Shown here: piece after piece, positions 22,400 to 32,264 of the stretch
Position numbering within the stretch: the stretch's first letter is position 1
Layout of the letters: each line of letters starts with the position of its first letter
NCBI GenBank assembly: GCA_015178975.1
Contig: WHVD01000007.1
Span: forward strand, 62,001 to 126,000
DNA length: 64,000 bases
Source: Hysterangium stoloniferum
Taxonomy: Eukaryota > Basidiomycota > Agaricomycetes > Hysterangiales > Hysterangiaceae
Reading direction: 5' to 3'
Position numbers and translations under genes: made by a program
The notes under the pieces: model-generated
Seen by the model: only the letters and a program-made list of their open reading frames with translations
Told to the model about the DNA's origin: nothing
The model's database searches: none

Positions 22400-23380
22400 A
22401 CTTTCTCAGTAAACTAATTGGCGCCAGGCTCACCTTATGCATCAAGCATTTGTCTATTTGACTCGACAATGTCAAGGCAGATGAAACATTGTGAGCCATC
22501 ATATCCGGGGGGTGTTATGCCAGTTGACCCATTCCCCTTCAATTGTTTTCATGACTCTTGTGTTCAGACTGAATTAGTGCTGTGAATATGAATCAACGTA
22601 TAAGCTCATATCCGTTGGTCCGTCCCTGCTGGAACCACATTTGGCCTGCCTTGCATAAATTAAAATTGATGGGAGGGCCTGCAAGCATCATCGCTATTTT
22701 CTCAGACTTTTCATCTCAAAGTTATGTCATGTTCTCCGCAGCAGCAGTTTTATTTCACTATCCCTACACGATCTGTACAGCCAATGATTAGAGCTTGATC
22801 TGTGCCTTTGCTTCGGCCATCATCTTTTCTCCTCACTAATCACTTGATTTCTCCAATGGCTAGTGTTTTTTCAGGAGGCCAAACGTCTTTTGAACGTTCT
22901 TAAGGCTCACATCAGGGTTGAACCAAGTTGAATTGAAGTCATGTTGCGGTATACTTTCTGGTCTCATTTTCACATTCAGGACCACCCACCTTTGGCAGAA
23001 AAGGTGGTTATTGTACATCATGCGACATTCTCCAACTGATATGAAAGCAGATATCCACTCGGTTTGCACTGAGCGCCATTCATGCTTATGAACACGTTTG
23101 TGCAATGCATAATCCAGCTTTTGGCAAGTACTCTTGAATACTGTATGCTTTTATCGATTCTTTGACAAGAAACAAGGATTATTTTAGAGAGTGCTGGTTT
23201 TAAGTCTCGCAGCTCAAAATTTTTACCTCGGTTAATCTAGCCTTATGTCATACGAGCATATCTCCACATGAAATACATGATGAAATTTGAATGCTTTGGA
23301 GCGTTTTTTCGACCATATCGTTCCTTATGGAAATAAAAACCATCGTCGGACTCACAAATACATACAACGTGTGTATCGCA
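22400..23380 (-). repeat. Segment Y, copy 1 (upstream of A4)
   Basis: About 1 kb that recurs in the same orientation at 49430-50560 and partly inverted at 51690-51970. Shared words include gggagggcctgcaag, the cacatcagggttgaac region and accatcgtcggactcacaaa. Short open stretches exist on both strands, but none is kept between copies, so I see no gene. At its right end (about 23380) it is fused to the tail of a family A copy. Confidence 0.6.
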
Positions 23381-23875
23381 TTCACGAGAAGCTGCCAACC
23401 ACACATGTGCGGTAAAAGGTGACTACATGCGCTCTTGAATTCTTTCAAACTATGTAGCTTTACATAAATTAGAAATATTTCGAAACGGGAGCTAAGTAAA
23501 GAGTAATAGTACTATTCCTCCCCCTTGTTCGCATAATGTGTCTGTGTTCTCCAAGTCAAATTATGATATATCGTGCGGAATGGATGGAACAAGAGCATCT
23601 GCAGGCCAACAATGATCCTGTAACACTGATGTGGAGTTCTAATTAGAGGTTACCGACCCACCGGTAAAAGGTGTGGCGATAACGCAAAGGAGGGAATGAG
23701 CCATGATGTTTAATTGCTCGAAGTGGGTATGGGTGGATGGATCGTTGATTGATCCACGCATTGCGTCACAATGTCGACGAAGGCTAGCAGTAATGGCGAT
23801 TATATTGATTTTGCGAACTGTGGTACACGCGGAGTCGATGTTGTAGATGCAACTATTCAGAGTACTATTTTCTGG
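23380..23875 (-). pseudogene. Family A fragment A7 (3' part)
   Basis: The minus-strand reading shows degenerate IDSACTTV, RHCDAMRGSINDPS, AHSLLCVIATPFTG, VLQDHCWPADALVPSI and a tail FKSACSHLLPHMCGWQLLV. Instead of the usual ending, the frame passes into segment Y (AIHTLYVFVSPTMVFISI). The same A-to-Y fusion occurs at 50560-50590. The fragment stops abruptly at 23875, the left border of the A-poor island. Confidence 0.55.
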
Positions 23876-24573
23876 ATAGTAGCCATCAAAGTCTAAACCC
23901 TGGTGCTTGTCTCACCAGATCCCAGATCAAATATTAAAGCCAGCTGGACATTTAAAAGCCAACTGGACATTAGAGCTTATCGCATCTTTCCACACCCACC
24001 CCAAAACATATAAACAGGTGGCCTATACCATCCATTTCCCTCATTCTGACTTTTCCAGTCATCCATGAATTCAAAATATCAAGTGTCTATACTTTCCCAT
24101 ATCCTCTGACTCTCCTGTATCACAACCTGCCTTTTTTTTGTTCCAACTTTGATTCTGATATTATTTTGTTTGTCTTTCCTGATTTTAGACTGGTCACTTA
24201 TTCACCTCTTGCTTACTTCCCCATTTCATCCCTATGTTTGTACTCCTCTGCACCTATCCTCTGGGCTGTTGTCTTGTGTTGCTTGGGTTCTACTGCAAAT
24301 GTGAGTGCACTGTGTCTAATCTTTTTTTAGACATATTCTATTTTACCTTATTCTTTGTTGTATCCACTTTCTCATATGTTATATGGTTTCAATACCTCAT
24401 GTATGTCCCACTGAGTTGCTATGCCCCTCTTTTGAGACTTGTATTAAACCCTACTAAAACTAAAAATTTTCAAAGAATTTTTCAGTTCAAAGAATGCTTA
24501 GAAAATTTGGGCAAATAGCAACATTTTATGAAGGTTTTCCAACTCCAAAAATCTTGGGGTCCTCTAGTGCAGA
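23876..24573. other. Pyrimidine-rich non-coding stretch
   Basis: About 700 bp, T/C-rich on the plus strand. There is a direct repeat (agccagctggacatttaaa and a variant, about 23938-23975) and a TATA-like acatataaa near 24008. The open frame at 24234-24518 is a hydrophobic by-product of base composition. No gene is recognised. Confidence 0.5.
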
Positions 24574-25165
24574 TAAATTGTTCGTATCCATTTCCTGCAG
24601 TCATGCAAATCCAGGACGATATACACCTCCCCTATACAGCACCATCAAATCAGATTTTCCGAGACTTCAAAATGATGTTCAGTGCAGCAAATGTTGGCAT
24701 TTTGAGAGGAGATGTTCAAGTCAGTGTAGAAACGATACTGATTTGACACTTTTTTGATATTCTGCAGATAAATCCAGATGTGCCATGCCTAACCATGACA
24801 ACGGAGATTCTACTAAGTATGCTGTATAAGAGTGCGGATCGTATTCAAGATGACGAGTAGGGACATTCCATGAAGTGTATTACCTCAGCGATGCGGATGT
24901 GATCAACTTTCATGTTTAAAACTTTATTTCGGAGCATCTCCCTCCTGACGGTCCTACATTCAGCGTGGTGTAGTTTGGGAGGAAGTGATCATCATGCTTC
25001 CAGAACAGGTCAACATCATTTTATTATCTGCAACGATTCCGAACACGAAGGGGTCGGGTCAGGGATCGTCTCTGCTGTCTCATTATATGCCAACTACCCT
25101 GCCTTCCTCGTGTACGAAGAAAAGGACATATATGTCATATCAACACCCAAAATTAGTTTTTCAGC
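24574..25165 (+). pseudogene. SKI2-like: Fragment of a SKI2-type DExH RNA helicase gene
   Basis: Plus-strand pieces match the helicase core of SKI2/SKIV2L, the helicase that feeds RNA to the cytoplasmic exosome. They are: a degraded P-loop (SSADKL for TSAGKT, about 24575); TIYTSP and SNQIFRDFKMMF with a 1-base deletion between; NVGILRGDVQ; a 48-bp intron (GTCAGTG to CTGCAG); [30 protein letters not shown], where the DEVH box has become [24 protein letters not shown] with LSATIPNTK; and after a gap [10 protein letters not shown]. The last motif favours SKI2 over MTR4. Missing upstream and downstream parts, a lost P-loop Gly and Thr, a lost DEVH Asp and several stops show a dead partial copy. 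It converges on the DUF6533 gene. Confidence 0.75.
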
Positions 25166-25397
25166 GTCGTTTTTACTTACCATCACTATTGTGTACGTCG
25201 TCTTTGTTCATAGACAAATATACTCGACCCCTATCAACATTCGGACTGAGACCTAGTGAGGCTGCGACTGACGGCAGCCTTACATAAATACAACTTCATT
25301 AAATATTGTAGATGTCATTGGGTGCTTGAACATATCCTCAAACACATATTCTTATATATATTTCACGCCTCAATCCTCATGACTACGCTGACTGTCT

Positions 25398-27113
25398 TCA
25401 ACCCGGGTTGTTCCCTGTTTCGGCTTCTACGTTGTCTAATATCCCTGCCACCCCCGCCCACGGAAATTCCTGAAGATTGACCGCAGGAGACGAATCGTTT
25501 CCAGCTGATGGACGCAACACTTGTCCGGAGACACTCCTGGCTTGGCTGGCGAAAAGTGCCTCATCCTCCGGATCTCCAAGATCTTCAATTATTGTATTTA
25601 AGATTCTCCGCGCGGCCGCCTTAAATGAGGGACAAGGTTCCAGGTGTTTTGTTTGTGATGTACCATTTGGGTGGGCATTAAGCTGGCAAAGATCGAGGAA
25701 GAACCGTAAAAATAGTATAACTGAGACACTGGACACAAGGGTGAATCTGTGAGATAAGCGGGTAATAAAATATAGATACGGGTTCTCAATATTTCCTGTC
25801 AAACCTCCGATACCAGGCTTTAAAATTTAGGAGTCATCTCAAATGAAGATTAATTGACAGTCTTACTCGAGTCAGCTTTGATTACGAGGGTCAATCGAGA
25901 AATTTTAATTAGCATAAGGAACTCACGTGGTCGGTCATGACAATTTGAAGTGTCCAAGAAATTATTATACTGCATCATTATTATGTAAGTCTCAAGGGAG
26001 TAACTGGTGGATGAAATTTCACACAAAAAGCGAAGGACGCCTATACAGTACATTTAGTGTTTATTTTAACGCATTAATGATATTCTCACCTTGTTTGAGG
26101 ATCAGCGACGCAAGTGATGGGCCACTAGTCATCTCAGGGAGTGACCGTCTCAATTTTACGAGAGTCCATACACGATACACAGTTGCACCGAATATCCCTG
26201 CATCGTACAATATTGTCAATCCATTGTACAAAATGATGCCTGTTATCACGAGGCGGTTAGATCAAGATGCTTAAGCTACTCTGACGAATATACCACTTGT
26301 TGAACGACGTTAGAAAGTGACTGCAAAGTGTGGCAAAACGACACGTACATATGCAAAGGGAAGGCTTCGTCACACCATTCGAGATTTAGATTTATCTGGG
26401 AGATATTAGCTCCGGTATTTGGAAAAAATCACCCACCTACCGCGCTCAAAACACAACGAGAGAGAAATAAGATCCCCAAGCATGATAACAGATACGGCTG
26501 TGAATGCATGATGGCATAGACATGTATCAAAAAAATTCCTATTTCGAATCATGATCATCCTGTCTTTAGAAATTGTGTCGTACCTCCAGATGAAGATGAC
26601 ATGATTGTCCAGTTTAAGGAAAAAACCTTCCACAGTGCGGAACACCCGCTACAAGAAACCAATCAGAACAATTATGTCTCAGCCATAAAGAAGGATATAC
26701 TGATAGAGGTCGTATAAATATCTAGGAGAATATGCACACAAGCAGGGAATGCATACCTTTGCCTTTGCCCCCAATGGTGTGAGGGCGAAGATGGGGAAGA
26801 CAGCTTGATATATGAGCATAGAAAACCGCGCTGCCACATATAGAAGAGCTACCCCCCACAATTTTCCCATCCAGATAAATTGTACTTCTTGAGGAAATGT
26901 CAGAATCGTGTCGTATAACGCAATTACTAGATATAGTATTAAGATATATTTGTGGAATTGAAAAGATATGTGTACCAGAACCAGCGATGATCCAGTAGTT
27001 AACAAGCTGGCTAGGGCCTGTGATGAGTTCCAACAAAGACATCTCTCCAACGCCACTTACCTGTCACTTTCTGCCTGAACGAAGGAAGCAATTTGAGCAG
27101 CGCTGTATGACAT
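25398..27113 (-). CDS. DUF6533-type multi-pass membrane protein, multi-exon
   Basis: Start ATG at 27113 (MSYSAAQIASFVQAESD). Exons I can place: 27113-27061, 27010-26976 and 26926-26757, joined by 50- and 49-base introns with GT...AG ends. Together they read SQLVNYWIIAGS then VIALYDTILTFPQEVQFIW, MGKLWGVALLYVAARFSML and YQAVFPIFAL, the DUF6533 signature (YD..LT.P.EV..IW...W). Later segments fit the rest of such proteins: RVFRTVEGFFLKLDNHVIF (26648 down), AVSVIMLGDLISLSL, DAGIFGATVYRVWTLVKL (about 26200), LKQ with VLRFLCEI, and a last exon with LVSSVSVILFLRFFLDL and an acidic tail ending NNPG at 25398. Exact borders of the later exons are uncertain. The family is typical of basidiomycetes and of unknown function, located in membranes. 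No stop was needed to read it, so it may be a live gene. Confidence 0.75.
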
Positions 27114-27320
27114 GATGGTCGAAGAGAAGAGAGAAAGGAATCGACAGTTTGTCACCACGATTGGAAACGCATTATAAGGATGCATCTCGGAGTCGCGATG
27201 GCATCAATATGGTCCCTGTGTGTCGCCGAATCCCCATCATCACACACAAAACCTGCACCTTTTCTAAACAGATTAGCAAAGAATTTCAAGGACTTCGATT
27301 TTAGCTCATTATTGAATTAA

Positions 27321-28580
27321 ATTCTGATATCGAACAAGCAAATATGACTGTCAAGGTAAATTAACTTTCTGGCAAAAATTATGTACTACTAGAAGGATGT
27401 TGGGAATCGCTCGCGCGCTGAGTCTCATTAACACGTATGTGGATATGGACAGAGTTGGAGAGTACGCAGTTGCGGTTGATTCGTGATTACATCAAGTGGC
27501 AGGGCGTCAGTTGCTGCAGATCGATTATGACTCGCAGTGGCGGGGAGGTCAAGGCGCATTTTTCCGGAAGGATTATTCACCCCAAATGAGTGACATGGGA
27601 GACGAAAGCTCGTTGGCAGGAGGGATGAGGTCATCTCCTATGGTGAGGTTGTCGTCTTATGATTCAGTGCAGTGTATGCGGTGCCCATTGTAGCTTGGAG
27701 AATATAATTAGAGATGATTCACACCAGAAATTGATTAATGGGCGTTAAACACCTCTGGAATCGGTGCCTCTTCAGGTATCATCTCATTCGAAGTCTGATA
27801 TCGAATAAGCAAATATGGTTGTCGATGTAAATTAATTTGGGCAACGATTATGTACAACTAGAAGGTTGCTGGCTGGGAGTCACTCGCTCGCTGCGTCTAA
27901 TTAACGTGTCGATGGCACTCACATGTATGTGTGTGTAAACAAGATGACTTCAAGTGGCGGGGAGATCAAGGCCCATTTTGCCGGCAGGATTATAGACCCC
28001 AAATGAATGGCATGGGAGGCGAAAGCTCGCTGGCAGGGGGGATGATATCATCTCCGATGGCGACATTGTCGTCGTAAGATTCAGCACAGTGTATGCAGTG
28101 CCCATTCTAACTTGGAGAATATAATTATAGATGATTCACGCCCGAAATTGATTGATCGGCGTTGAATAACTCTGGAATCAGTGCCTCTTCGCTAAATGTC
28201 TCACTCGAATTCTGATATCGAACAAGGAAATATGGCTATCGATATAAATTAATTTGGGAAACGATTATGTACTACTAGAAGGATGCTGGCTGGGAGTCGC
28301 TCGCTCGCTGCGTCTAATTAACGTCTTGATGGCACTCAGACGTATGTGTATATAAACAGAAACTGAAAGTACGCAGTTGCGGCAGATCGATGATGACTTC
28401 AAATGGCGGGGAGATAAAGGCGGATTATTCTGGAAGGATTATAGACCCCAAATGAGTGGCATGGGAGGCGAAAGCTCGCTGGCAGGGGGGATGAGCTCAT
28501 CTCCTATGGCGACGTTGTCGTCGTAAGATTCAGCGTAGTGTATGCGGTGCCCATTGTAGCTTAGAGGATATAATTAGGAG
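27321..28580. repeat. Non-coding tandem triplication (units about 470, 420 and 370 bp)
   Basis: Three direct copies start at 27321, 27791 and 28208 with ttctgatatcgaacaagsaa. Each contains tatgtactactagaaggatg, the cgctcgctgcgtctaatta region, and tggcatgggaggcgaaagct or a variant. Copies 2 and 3 are more alike than either is to copy 1. It lies upstream of the DUF6533 gene start. No conserved reading frame was seen, so it is probably duplicated intergenic or promoter sequence. Confidence 0.75.
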
Positions 28581-28589
28581 TCCATATTC

Positions 28590-28869
28590 AACGCAAAAAT
28601 ACAAGGGGTAATGGCTGATAACGGTATGGGGAAGAGAGGAAAGGTACGATCACTGAAGCGGTGCGATATATGTAATACGCCTCAAAACCTGCTACATTTA
28701 TATGGTCAATTGCGATAAAAACAATGGCGCACCTTAAGAATCTAACCCCTTCCCGCGCGAAGGACACACACATGGTCCTTGAACGCATTACTGGAGATAA
28801 ACCCAATTTGTGGGATTTTTGTATATTGGGAAATGTTGTTGGCATAGAATTCCAAAGCAAAAAGGACAA
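28590..28869 (-). pseudogene. Possible 3' exon of a second DUF6533-like gene
   Basis: A frame of 93 codons with SPVMRSRTMCVSFAREGVRF and LRCAIVFIAIDHINVAG. The pattern (basic start, ARDG-like word, hydrophobic helix) resembles the late transmembrane region of DUF6533 proteins, and the neighbour on the same strand is of that family. No DUF6533 core is found nearby. Weak assignment. Confidence 0.3.
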
Positions 28870-28906
28870 AAATGGGATCCACGTTCCAAAATGGGCTTTA
28901 TGGTAG

Positions 28907-29314
28907 GATATAAATGTTAAGAAGTGAGCGTCAGTCCAGGCTTAGAATTCGTATCCCACCTCAGGTGCGACCTATCGAAGAAGCAGGAAAAGAAAGTGAA
29001 CGAAGGAAATAAAATCAATTAGTATGAGACGTACCTGATTAACCCTGCGGAATCAGGAGATCTGGGAAATTGTGTGAAGGAATTCGATGTTTGAGATGAG
29101 CAGAAGAAAATCAATTAGAAAATGAAAACAAGGAGTTATTGAAATGTACAAAAATTACTGACCAGCGACTTTGGCAAAAAATAGTGTCAGAATATTGATG
29201 TTGTGCAAAGAATAACTTCCCTTGGTCATCCAAAGAGCTCTATCTGGTTTTATTTAATAGCTGATGTTGATATATGGAAGGGTTGATAGAGATGATGGGC
29301 CATAGACTATAAGT
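28907..29314. other. Intergenic stretch, nothing recognised
   Basis: About 400 bp, A-rich on the plus strand, with no coding frame or repeat match inside the window. Confidence 0.5.
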
Positions 29315-29462
29315 CATCTTAAGATTCTGTGTATTAACTGATGGAAATGGGTCAGTATATAGGGAGCTCACACAGATGTGATTCTTAGGGTAGATACATA
29401 GGATGTAATATGCAGATTATAGCAGTATTCACACAGAGGTGATTCTTAAGATTCTGGGTGTA
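29315..29462 (+). repeat. Left arm of a 148-bp inverted repeat
   Basis: It starts catcttaagattctg and ends ttctgggtgta. By eye it is the perfect reverse complement of 30495-30642. Weaker complementarity continues a few bases further out (ataag words). It contains two units of the 66-bp minisatellite seen in full in the right half. Confidence 0.85.
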
Positions 29463-29479
29463 GGATTGAGTTGAATTAT

Positions 29480-30160
29480 TCCTCAACTCTCTCCAATTCC
29501 TCCAATCTCTCTGATCCCTCCAATTCCCCCAATCCCCCTAATCCCTCCAATCCCCCTAATCCTCCCAATCCCCCTAATCCCCCCAATCCCTCTAATCCCC
29601 CAATCCCTCCTCCCTAATCTCCCTAATCCCTCTAATCCCCCTAATCTTCCCAATTCCTCCAATTCCTCTAATCCTTCCAATCCCCTTAATCCCCCAATTC
29701 CTCCAATCCCCCTAATTCCCCCAATCCCTCTAATCCTCCCAATCCCAATCCCCCTAATCCTCCCAATCCCCCCAATCCCCCAATCCTCCTATCTTTCCAA
29801 TCCTCCCAATCCCCCAATCCCCCAATCCCCCATCCCCCCAATCCTCCCAATCCTCCCAATCCTCCCAATCCCCCTAATCCTCCCAATCCCCCTAATCCCC
29901 CTAATTCCCCTAATCCCCCTAATCCCCCTAATCCCCCTAATCCCCCTTATCCCCCTAATCCCCCTAATCCCCCTAATCCCCCAATCCCCCTAATCCCCCC
30001 AATCCCCCCAATCCCCTAATCCCTCCAATCTCCCCAATCCCCCTAATCCCCCCAATCCTCCCAATCCCTAATCCCCCAATCTCCCCAATCCCCCTAATCC
30101 TCCCAATCCTTCCAATCCTTCCAATCCTTCCAATCCTCCCAATCTCCCTAATTTCCATAA
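29480..30160. repeat. Telomere-like 9-bp C-rich array
   Basis: About 680 bp of near-perfect 9-bp units, mainly ATCCCCCTA (minus strand TAGGGGGAT) with variants such as AATCCTCCC. The most regular stretch is at about 29890-29990. It resembles TTAGGG but the unit is longer and G-richer, so it is not a canonical fungal telomere. The minus strand is strongly G-quadruplex prone. Low-complexity frames inside (Gly/Leu, Arg/Ile/Gly) are artefacts of the repeat. Confidence 0.85.
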
Positions 30161-30216
30161 GGCTTTACTATGTATTTGCTTAAATATCTCTAGATCAGCT
30201 GTATTTGATTCACCCT

Positions 30217-30610
30217 AGGAATCTTGAGAATCACCTCAGTGTAGACACCCATATAATCTGTATATCATGTTCTGTGTATGTACATTAAGAATCTTAAGAA
30301 TTACCTTTGTGTGAATTATCTTATAATCTGTATATCACTTGCTGTGTACGTATCTACCCTAAAAATCTCAAGAATCACTTCTGTGTGAGTACATCTATTT
30401 TCTGCATAGCATGTAGGATGTATTTATCCCAGGAATCTTAAGAATCATCTCAGTGTGGGTATCCATATAGTCTGTATATCATGGTTTGTGTATATACACC
30501 CAGAATCTTAAGAATCACCTCTGTGTGAATACTGCTATAATCTGCATATTACATCCTATGTATCTACCCTAAGAATCACATCTGTGTGAGCTCCCTATAT
30601 ACTGACCCAT
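30217..30610. repeat. 66-bp minisatellite, about six degenerate units
   Basis: Each unit contains gaatcttaagaatcacctctgtgtg or a variant, then ataatctgyatatca, then a tgtgtatctaccc end. The last units overlap the right arm of the inverted repeat. Confidence 0.75.
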
Positions 30611-30642
30611 TTCCATCAGTTAATACACAGAATCTTAAGATG
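30495..30642 (-). repeat. Right arm of the 148-bp inverted repeat
   Basis: It runs tacacccagaatc to aatcttaagatg, the reverse complement of 29315-29462 without a mismatch that I could find. The two arms enclose the telomere-like array and most of the minisatellite, making a structure 1,328 bp long. Confidence 0.85.
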
Positions 30643-30689
30643 TCTTATTGACATGTGGTGAGATGATGGGTATATATTTCTCCAGATCC

Positions 30690-30950
30690 CCAGAAAAGAC
30701 AGCAACAAAAAGATGAGAACTCATAGAATGCCATAAAACAGAAGCAAAGAAAGGGAACACGAAGGAACATAACTGCAGAGAAAAGAGATGATGCAGAAGT
30801 GAAAGAGAGGAGAGATGACAAACCAAAGGAAAAGAAATGAGATCACAAAGACACAGAGGGGAAGGAGCAGGAGCAGGTTGAAGGAATGAGAGGAACTAAT
30901 GAGAAGATGAAAAGATAGAAAGACAGAAAGCAAGGACCGAGCTGATAGTC
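30690..30950. other. Purine-rich strand-asymmetric stretch
   Basis: The plus strand is almost all A and G for about 260 bp; the hydrophobic minus-strand frames here are composition artefacts. The rest of 30643-31330 shows no gene. Confidence 0.55.
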
Positions 30951-31330
30951 ACACTGTCATAATTCCCACCATAACCCCCCCCACCTATCATAGGCACAGC
31001 CAAGCTTATGCCTAAGCCATTTAGTGGCTGCAAACATTGACACACACCTAAGCAGATCTATAACAACCTATGTACTCACTCCATCTTCCATAGGGCCAGG
31101 TAGATACAATGGAATATATATATATGTATGTATGTATATATTTCTCCTCGACAAGAAGGGCAGGACAGGTGTGCATGGGGGCCTATAGGGACTTTCTTGC
31201 CCAGCACTCCAAAGATGGGTTTACAGGAATAATCCTGACATCTATTTCTGTCAACTGGTCACTACAGTGCTGGTCATTGTCATGGGCTATTCATCCACCT
31301 CTTGTTGATGTATGAATATCTTATACTATA

Positions 31331-31398
31331 ACGTCCTTGACACTTCATATTGATAGTGACACAATTTATCCAATGTGGTGTGATATTTTGGCTTTGTA
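31331..31398 (+). pseudogene. Family A copy A8, part 1 (left of the hAT element)
   Basis: The words cgtccttgacacttcatattga and atccaatgtggtgtgatattttgg match the SLTLHIDEDTS..LWD segment of other copies. Part 2 resumes at 35320 on the same strand in the later SDSDTHES region, so the hAT element appears to lie inside this copy. Sequence between 31399 and 31658 is too diverged to place. Confidence 0.45.
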
Positions 31399-31800
31399 AA
31401 CATTATTCGCCAAATGTGCATGCCTCATGTAAGGTTTGGCTTTGCAAGGTAGCATAATCCTTCAGGTGAGCTCTTGCAAAGAGGAGCACGTAGAGTAGGA
31501 AAGGCTCCAATCTGAAAAAAGACTCATGTAACTAGTGTGGGGTTCACCTATTTATGCTATCAATAGTAAGCTATGTCCCCTGACAACACCTAGTAGGTCT
31601 GAAATCCTCTAATGATCGTAAACTTCCAGTGCTTCTCTTTTACTCCTTACCATCTAAGTAGTGATGCCTGGCCCGAAGCTGCCAAGCCATCACAGCTGGG
31701 CCCTGTTGAGCCAGGCCTAGCCGGGCCCACTAGACAGTTCAGTGAGGGGGGCAAGCCCAGCTTGTGTTCTGGCAAAGCCTGAGCCCCAGGCTCAAGCTAC

Positions 31801-31939
31801 GGCTTTGGGATGGCTTTGGGATGGCTTTGGGATGGCTTTGGGATGGCTTTGGGATGGCTTTGGGATGGCTTTGGGATGGCTTTGGGATGGCTTTGGGATG
31901 GCTTTGGGATGGCTTTGGGATGGCTTTGGGATGGCTTTG
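31801..31939. repeat. Perfect 11-bp minisatellite, about 12.6 units
   Basis: The unit GGCTTTGGGAT is repeated without a visible mismatch, between the hAT left end and its coding start. Since 11 is not a multiple of 3, all three plus frames read the same cyclic 11-residue peptide GFGMALGWLWD. No start or context supports real translation. Confidence 0.9.
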
Positions 31940-32264
31940 CCACCATCACATGTGTGAACACCATCTATGCTTTGATCTGATCAATGGCAGATATCATTGA
32001 TACTTTGATCCGTTTCTCCTGTGTTTCATATCCTCTAATACTTAAATATGCCAACTACACGACACTCTTGTTTCTATACTAGATTGAGGTAAGTGTCCAG
32101 ATGTCCCTTTTTCTCATTGATTTACACATGCTTATTTGTTTGTTAGCTATATTGATTTGTATAGGTACATGAGTATTCAACACTAGACAGAGCCATATCT
32201 CTTATTTTTGGGTTAAGTTTTCAACCTCGCAAACCTTCCTTCTCATACAGAGTTATCCCCAGAC

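Noticed and set aside
25398..25752. Plus-strand frame at 25477-25752 as a gene
   Set aside because: It is antisense to the acidic last exon of the DUF6533 gene, which fits that family better.
29483..30158. Long minus-strand frames rich in Gly, Leu, Ile and Arg
   Set aside because: They are read-outs of the 9-bp repeat, which is open in many frames; there is no gene context.
29480..30160. A true telomere or chromosome end
   Set aside because: The unit is 9 bp and irregular, and ordinary sequence and inverted repeat arms continue on both sides.
30217..30610. CRISPR-like array
   Set aside because: The 66-bp units are contiguous and degenerate, with no constant repeat and unique spacer pattern, and the genome is fungal.
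30635..30933. Hydrophobic minus-strand frames as small membrane proteins
   Set aside because: They come from a purine-rich plus strand and look like composition artefacts.
31742..32000. Overlapping plus-strand frames with GFGMALGWLWD repeats as a repeat protein
   Set aside because: All frames give the same peptide because the unit is 11 bp; they lie in the non-coding 5' part of a transposon.
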